The notes under the pieces were generated by a model. The model saw nothing but the letters and a program-made list of their open reading frames with translations, was not told where the DNA came from and ran no database searches. Below are positions 62,400-64,000 of a stretch of DNA of 64,000 bases, one piece after another. The number at the start of each line of letters is the position of its first letter. Position 1 is the stretch's first letter. Source of the DNA: Tsuneonella dongtanensis. Its GTDB lineage: Bacteria > Pseudomonadota > Alphaproteobacteria > Sphingomonadales > Sphingomonadaceae. The position numbers and the translations under genes are program-made. The stretch covers positions 62,001-126,000 of the forward strand of contig NZ_CP016591.1 in assembly GCF_001698205.1 (NCBI RefSeq). The letters are read 5' to 3'.

Positions 62400-63036
62400 A
62401 AGCCTCCTTCGGATCGATGCCTCCCAATATTGCCTTGCGTACGAGGCTCTCCGTGGCAATCACACGCTCTGACTCAGTGATGATATCCTCCACCATCTCG
62501 GCTGGAATACGCACGATTCCGTCGCAATCGCCGAGAACGAAATCACCTGAGCGAACGATAACGCCTCCGATACTGATCGGTGCGTCGAATTCCTCTGGCA
62601 CCCATGCCCCCACGATATCTCGCGGCGTGTGGAAACTTGAAAAGACGGGGAAACCAATCTTCCTAATGAAGCTTGTATCGCGGCAGCCGCCATCCACTAT
62701 GAAGCCTCGCACGCCGCGAAATTGAAGCGTCTCAGCAGAAAGCTCCCCCATCAATGCTCGGCCAGAATCCTGCGGCTGGCATACCACGACAGAGCCTTTC
62801 GGTATGGCAGAGAGCATCTCTGTCCAACGGAGCAGACTCTCATGCGGGGAAATGCTCGGCTCTGGGCGACCGCGGACCGTGAAGGCCGGTCCGGAAGCTA
62901 CCATGGCGCGGTCAAGGGGTACGATTCTGTATGGCAGAAGGCAGTCAGTAAGGCCGCGTTCTCGCAACACGTCGAACACAGCACCTGAATAACAGCCCTG
63001 CAATCTTTGCGACCAAGTTTCCTGTGTTTCAGACAA
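62377..63036 (-). CDS. RraA-like / 4-hydroxy-4-methyl-2-oxoglutarate aldolase family protein
   Basis: The 219-residue protein has the RraA fold signatures GELSAETLQFRGVRGFIVDGGCRD (97-120, with the conserved Arg119-Asp120) and GGVIVRSGDFVLGDCDGIVRIP near 155-175, preceded by YSGAVFDVL. Class II HMG/CHA aldolases of this family cleave pyruvate from 4-hydroxy-2-oxo acids; related proteins occur in sugar-acid pathways. Its place between rhamnosidase and GH2 genes suggests a late sugar-acid step. The TTG start at 63036 is supported by GGAGGGT just upstream, which also covers the stop of the preceding rhamnosidase gene. Confidence 0.84.
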   Translation of the reverse strand: MSETQETWSQRLQGCYSGAVFDVLRERGLTDCLLPYRIVPLDRAMVASGPAFTVRGRPEPSISPHESLLRWTEMLSAIPKGSVVVCQPQDSGRALMGELSAETLQFRGVRGFIVDGGCRDTSFIRKIGFPVFSSFHTPRDIVGAWVPEEFDAPISIGGVIVRSGDFVLGDCDGIVRIPAEMVEDIITESERVIATESLVRKAILGGIDPKEAYVRYGKF

Positions 63037-63038
63037 AA

Positions 63039-64000
63039 TTACCCTCCATTGCTAAGTGAGAGCACGGTCGCACCCGCTTCGATCCGATGTACTTCGCCGT
63101 TCCAGTGAAGGTTGCCGGAGCAATTCGGCGGCACCAGCAGTTCGACCTCCAGACTCCGCGAATTAAGATGCCAGCCGCATCGCGCCGTGCCGTACGGGGT
63201 ACGGACGCTTGCCGATGCGTGTTCGAGTTTGCCGCCAGGCCTTGGAGCGAAGCGCAGTCTACGCCAGCCGGGAGCATCTGGCGCCAGTCCCGCAACGCTA
63301 GAAAACAGCCAGTCGGTGCACGAGCCAAGCGCGACATGACAGAGCGAATTGCCCCAATCCGATTTGAGCTCTCCGTCGTCGTCGAACGGATCCCAAAGCT
63401 CGGGAATAGTGGTCAGCCCGCTGCGTTGCCAATAGGCGAAGCCCGGCCGCGACTGCGACTGGAACAGCGAATACGCCAAATCGGCCCGTCCGATCTGCGT
63501 CAAAGCCGGTAATATATGCGCGATGCCGTAAATGCCGCTCGTGAACTGACCTTCCTGTTCGACAACCCTTGCGAACTGCCTACAGACGGAATCCGACTTT
63601 TCTTGCGGCACCAAGCCCATGCTGATTGCGAGGGCGAAACTGGTCTGCGAACCTGTCCCGACAAGTCCATTTGAATTAATGAACTCGCCAGCAAATGCCT
63701 GCTTCGCCTTTACCCGATGATCGCAAAGTTCCGCAGTGGCATCATGGCCGAGCGCTGCGGCCATTCGCGCGACCCGATCGATGGTCTGTGAGAGGTAAGC
63801 CGTGCAGAGCAAGGAAGGGTCCGTGCCTTCGTCTCGCGCCAACCAATCGATATTGAGCAGGGAAGTATCTTCAGGATGCCAAATATAATCCGGAGCTGCG
63901 TTCAGCGAGTGCCTTACGAAGTGGAGCGCCGCCGGGAAAACGTTCTCCAGCAATCGAAGATCGCCAGCATGTTCATATGTAGTCCAAGGTATAAGCACAG
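63039..64000 (-). CDS. Alpha-L-rhamnosidase (GH78), C-terminal part, truncated by the window
   Basis: About 320 C-terminal residues are visible; the rest of the protein lies beyond the right edge. The (alpha/alpha)6 catalytic barrel shows IPWTTYEHAGDLRLLENVFPAALHFV, then DWLARDEGTD, SYxFAL-type TSFALAISMGLVP, and PELWDPFDDDGELKSDWGNSLCHVALGSCTDWLFSSVAGL with the conserved acidic and Trp residues. The GH78 C-terminal beta-sandwich follows (WRRLRFAPRPGG, VRTPYGTARCGW). It should remove terminal alpha-L-rhamnose. It is followed at 2 bp by the RraA-like gene, so rhamnosidase, RraA and GH2 genes form one operon. Confidence 0.9.
   Translation of the reverse strand, partial: VLIPWTTYEHAGDLRLLENVFPAALHFVRHSLNAAPDYIWHPEDTSLLNIDWLARDEGTDPSLLCTAYLSQTIDRVARMAAALGHDATAELCDHRVKAKQAFAGEFINSNGLVGTGSQTSFALAISMGLVPQEKSDSVCRQFARVVEQEGQFTSGIYGIAHILPALTQIGRADLAYSLFQSQSRPGFAYWQRSGLTTIPELWDPFDDDGELKSDWGNSLCHVALGSCTDWLFSSVAGLAPDAPGWRRLRFAPRPGGKLEHASASVRTPYGTARCGWHLNSRSLEVELLVPPNCSGNLHWNGEVHRIEAGATVLSLSNGG

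Noticed and set aside
1-64000. tRNA, rRNA and CRISPR loci
   Set aside because: No cloverleaf-like sequence, rRNA segment or regularly spaced direct-repeat array was noticed in the intergenic stretches I read; a tRNAscan or Infernal run would be the decisive test.

Overview
The window comes from a GC-rich alphaproteobacterium, most likely Sphingomonadales (Erythrobacteraceae or Sphingomonadaceae). The evidence is a phytochrome with an HWE kinase and fused receiver, four large TonB-dependent receptors with 'VTAN/VTG'-type TonB boxes, LacI control of sugar genes, and the terminase/DUF5681/ParB-methylase phage module common in that order. All calls come from reading the sequence; no database search was run.

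Region 1 (1-11.3 kb) is mostly housekeeping: the 3' part of a phytochrome kinase, manA-manC for GDP-mannose, a TonB protein, an Oar-like receptor, a 2-oxoglutarate/Fe(II) oxygenase, a NupC-type nucleoside transporter and a YhhQ-type queuosine-precursor transporter. The yhhQ leader contains an intrinsic terminator and a competing pairing partner, as in an attenuator or riboswitch.

Region 2 (11.3-24.7 kb) is the main find: a probable sulfoquinovose (plant and algal sulfolipid sugar) utilisation locus. A minus-strand operon of seven genes, six of whose seven members overlap a neighbour by 4 nt, encodes a GH31 enzyme with the five sulfoquinovosidase sulfonate-binding residues K-E-R-W-Y, a LacI repressor, an aldo/keto reductase, an SsuD/SmoC-like flavin monooxygenase, GlpD, an FMN reductase and a strongly divergent RibB homologue. 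A TonB-dependent receptor is divergent to it. An MFS permease and a YeiH-type putative sulfate/sulfite exporter follow. Together these could import sulfoquinovosyl glycerides, release sulfoquinovose, cleave C-S oxidatively, reduce the product towards glucose and export the sulfur.

Region 3 (24.7-33.3 kb) is a second coherent uptake system: dctA, a Tat-exported alpha/beta hydrolase and a TonB receptor in one operon, divergent from dctBD. The DctD-like regulator lacks the sigma54-contacting GAFTGA loop. Region 4 (33.3-37.5 kb) has a FucP-like sugar permease behind a LacI-type operator, and moaA, moeA and moaC.

Region 5 (37.6-43.1 kb) is a decayed phage or mobile module: an unknown protein, a frameshifted ParB-methyltransferase, DUF5681, a terminase large subunit, a GIY-YIG protein and an XRE regulator with an in-frame stop. 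Region 6 (43.6-64 kb) is visibly AT-richer and looks like an accessory catabolic island: a TonB receptor, two Tat-type sulfatases, GH3, GH2 and GH78 glycosidases, SMP-30 lactonase, RraA-like protein, a LysR regulator, acetamidase/VOC genes and an M20/ornithine-cyclodeaminase-like/D-serine-dehydratase-like operon. It may degrade a sulfated, rhamnose-containing glycan or glycoside.
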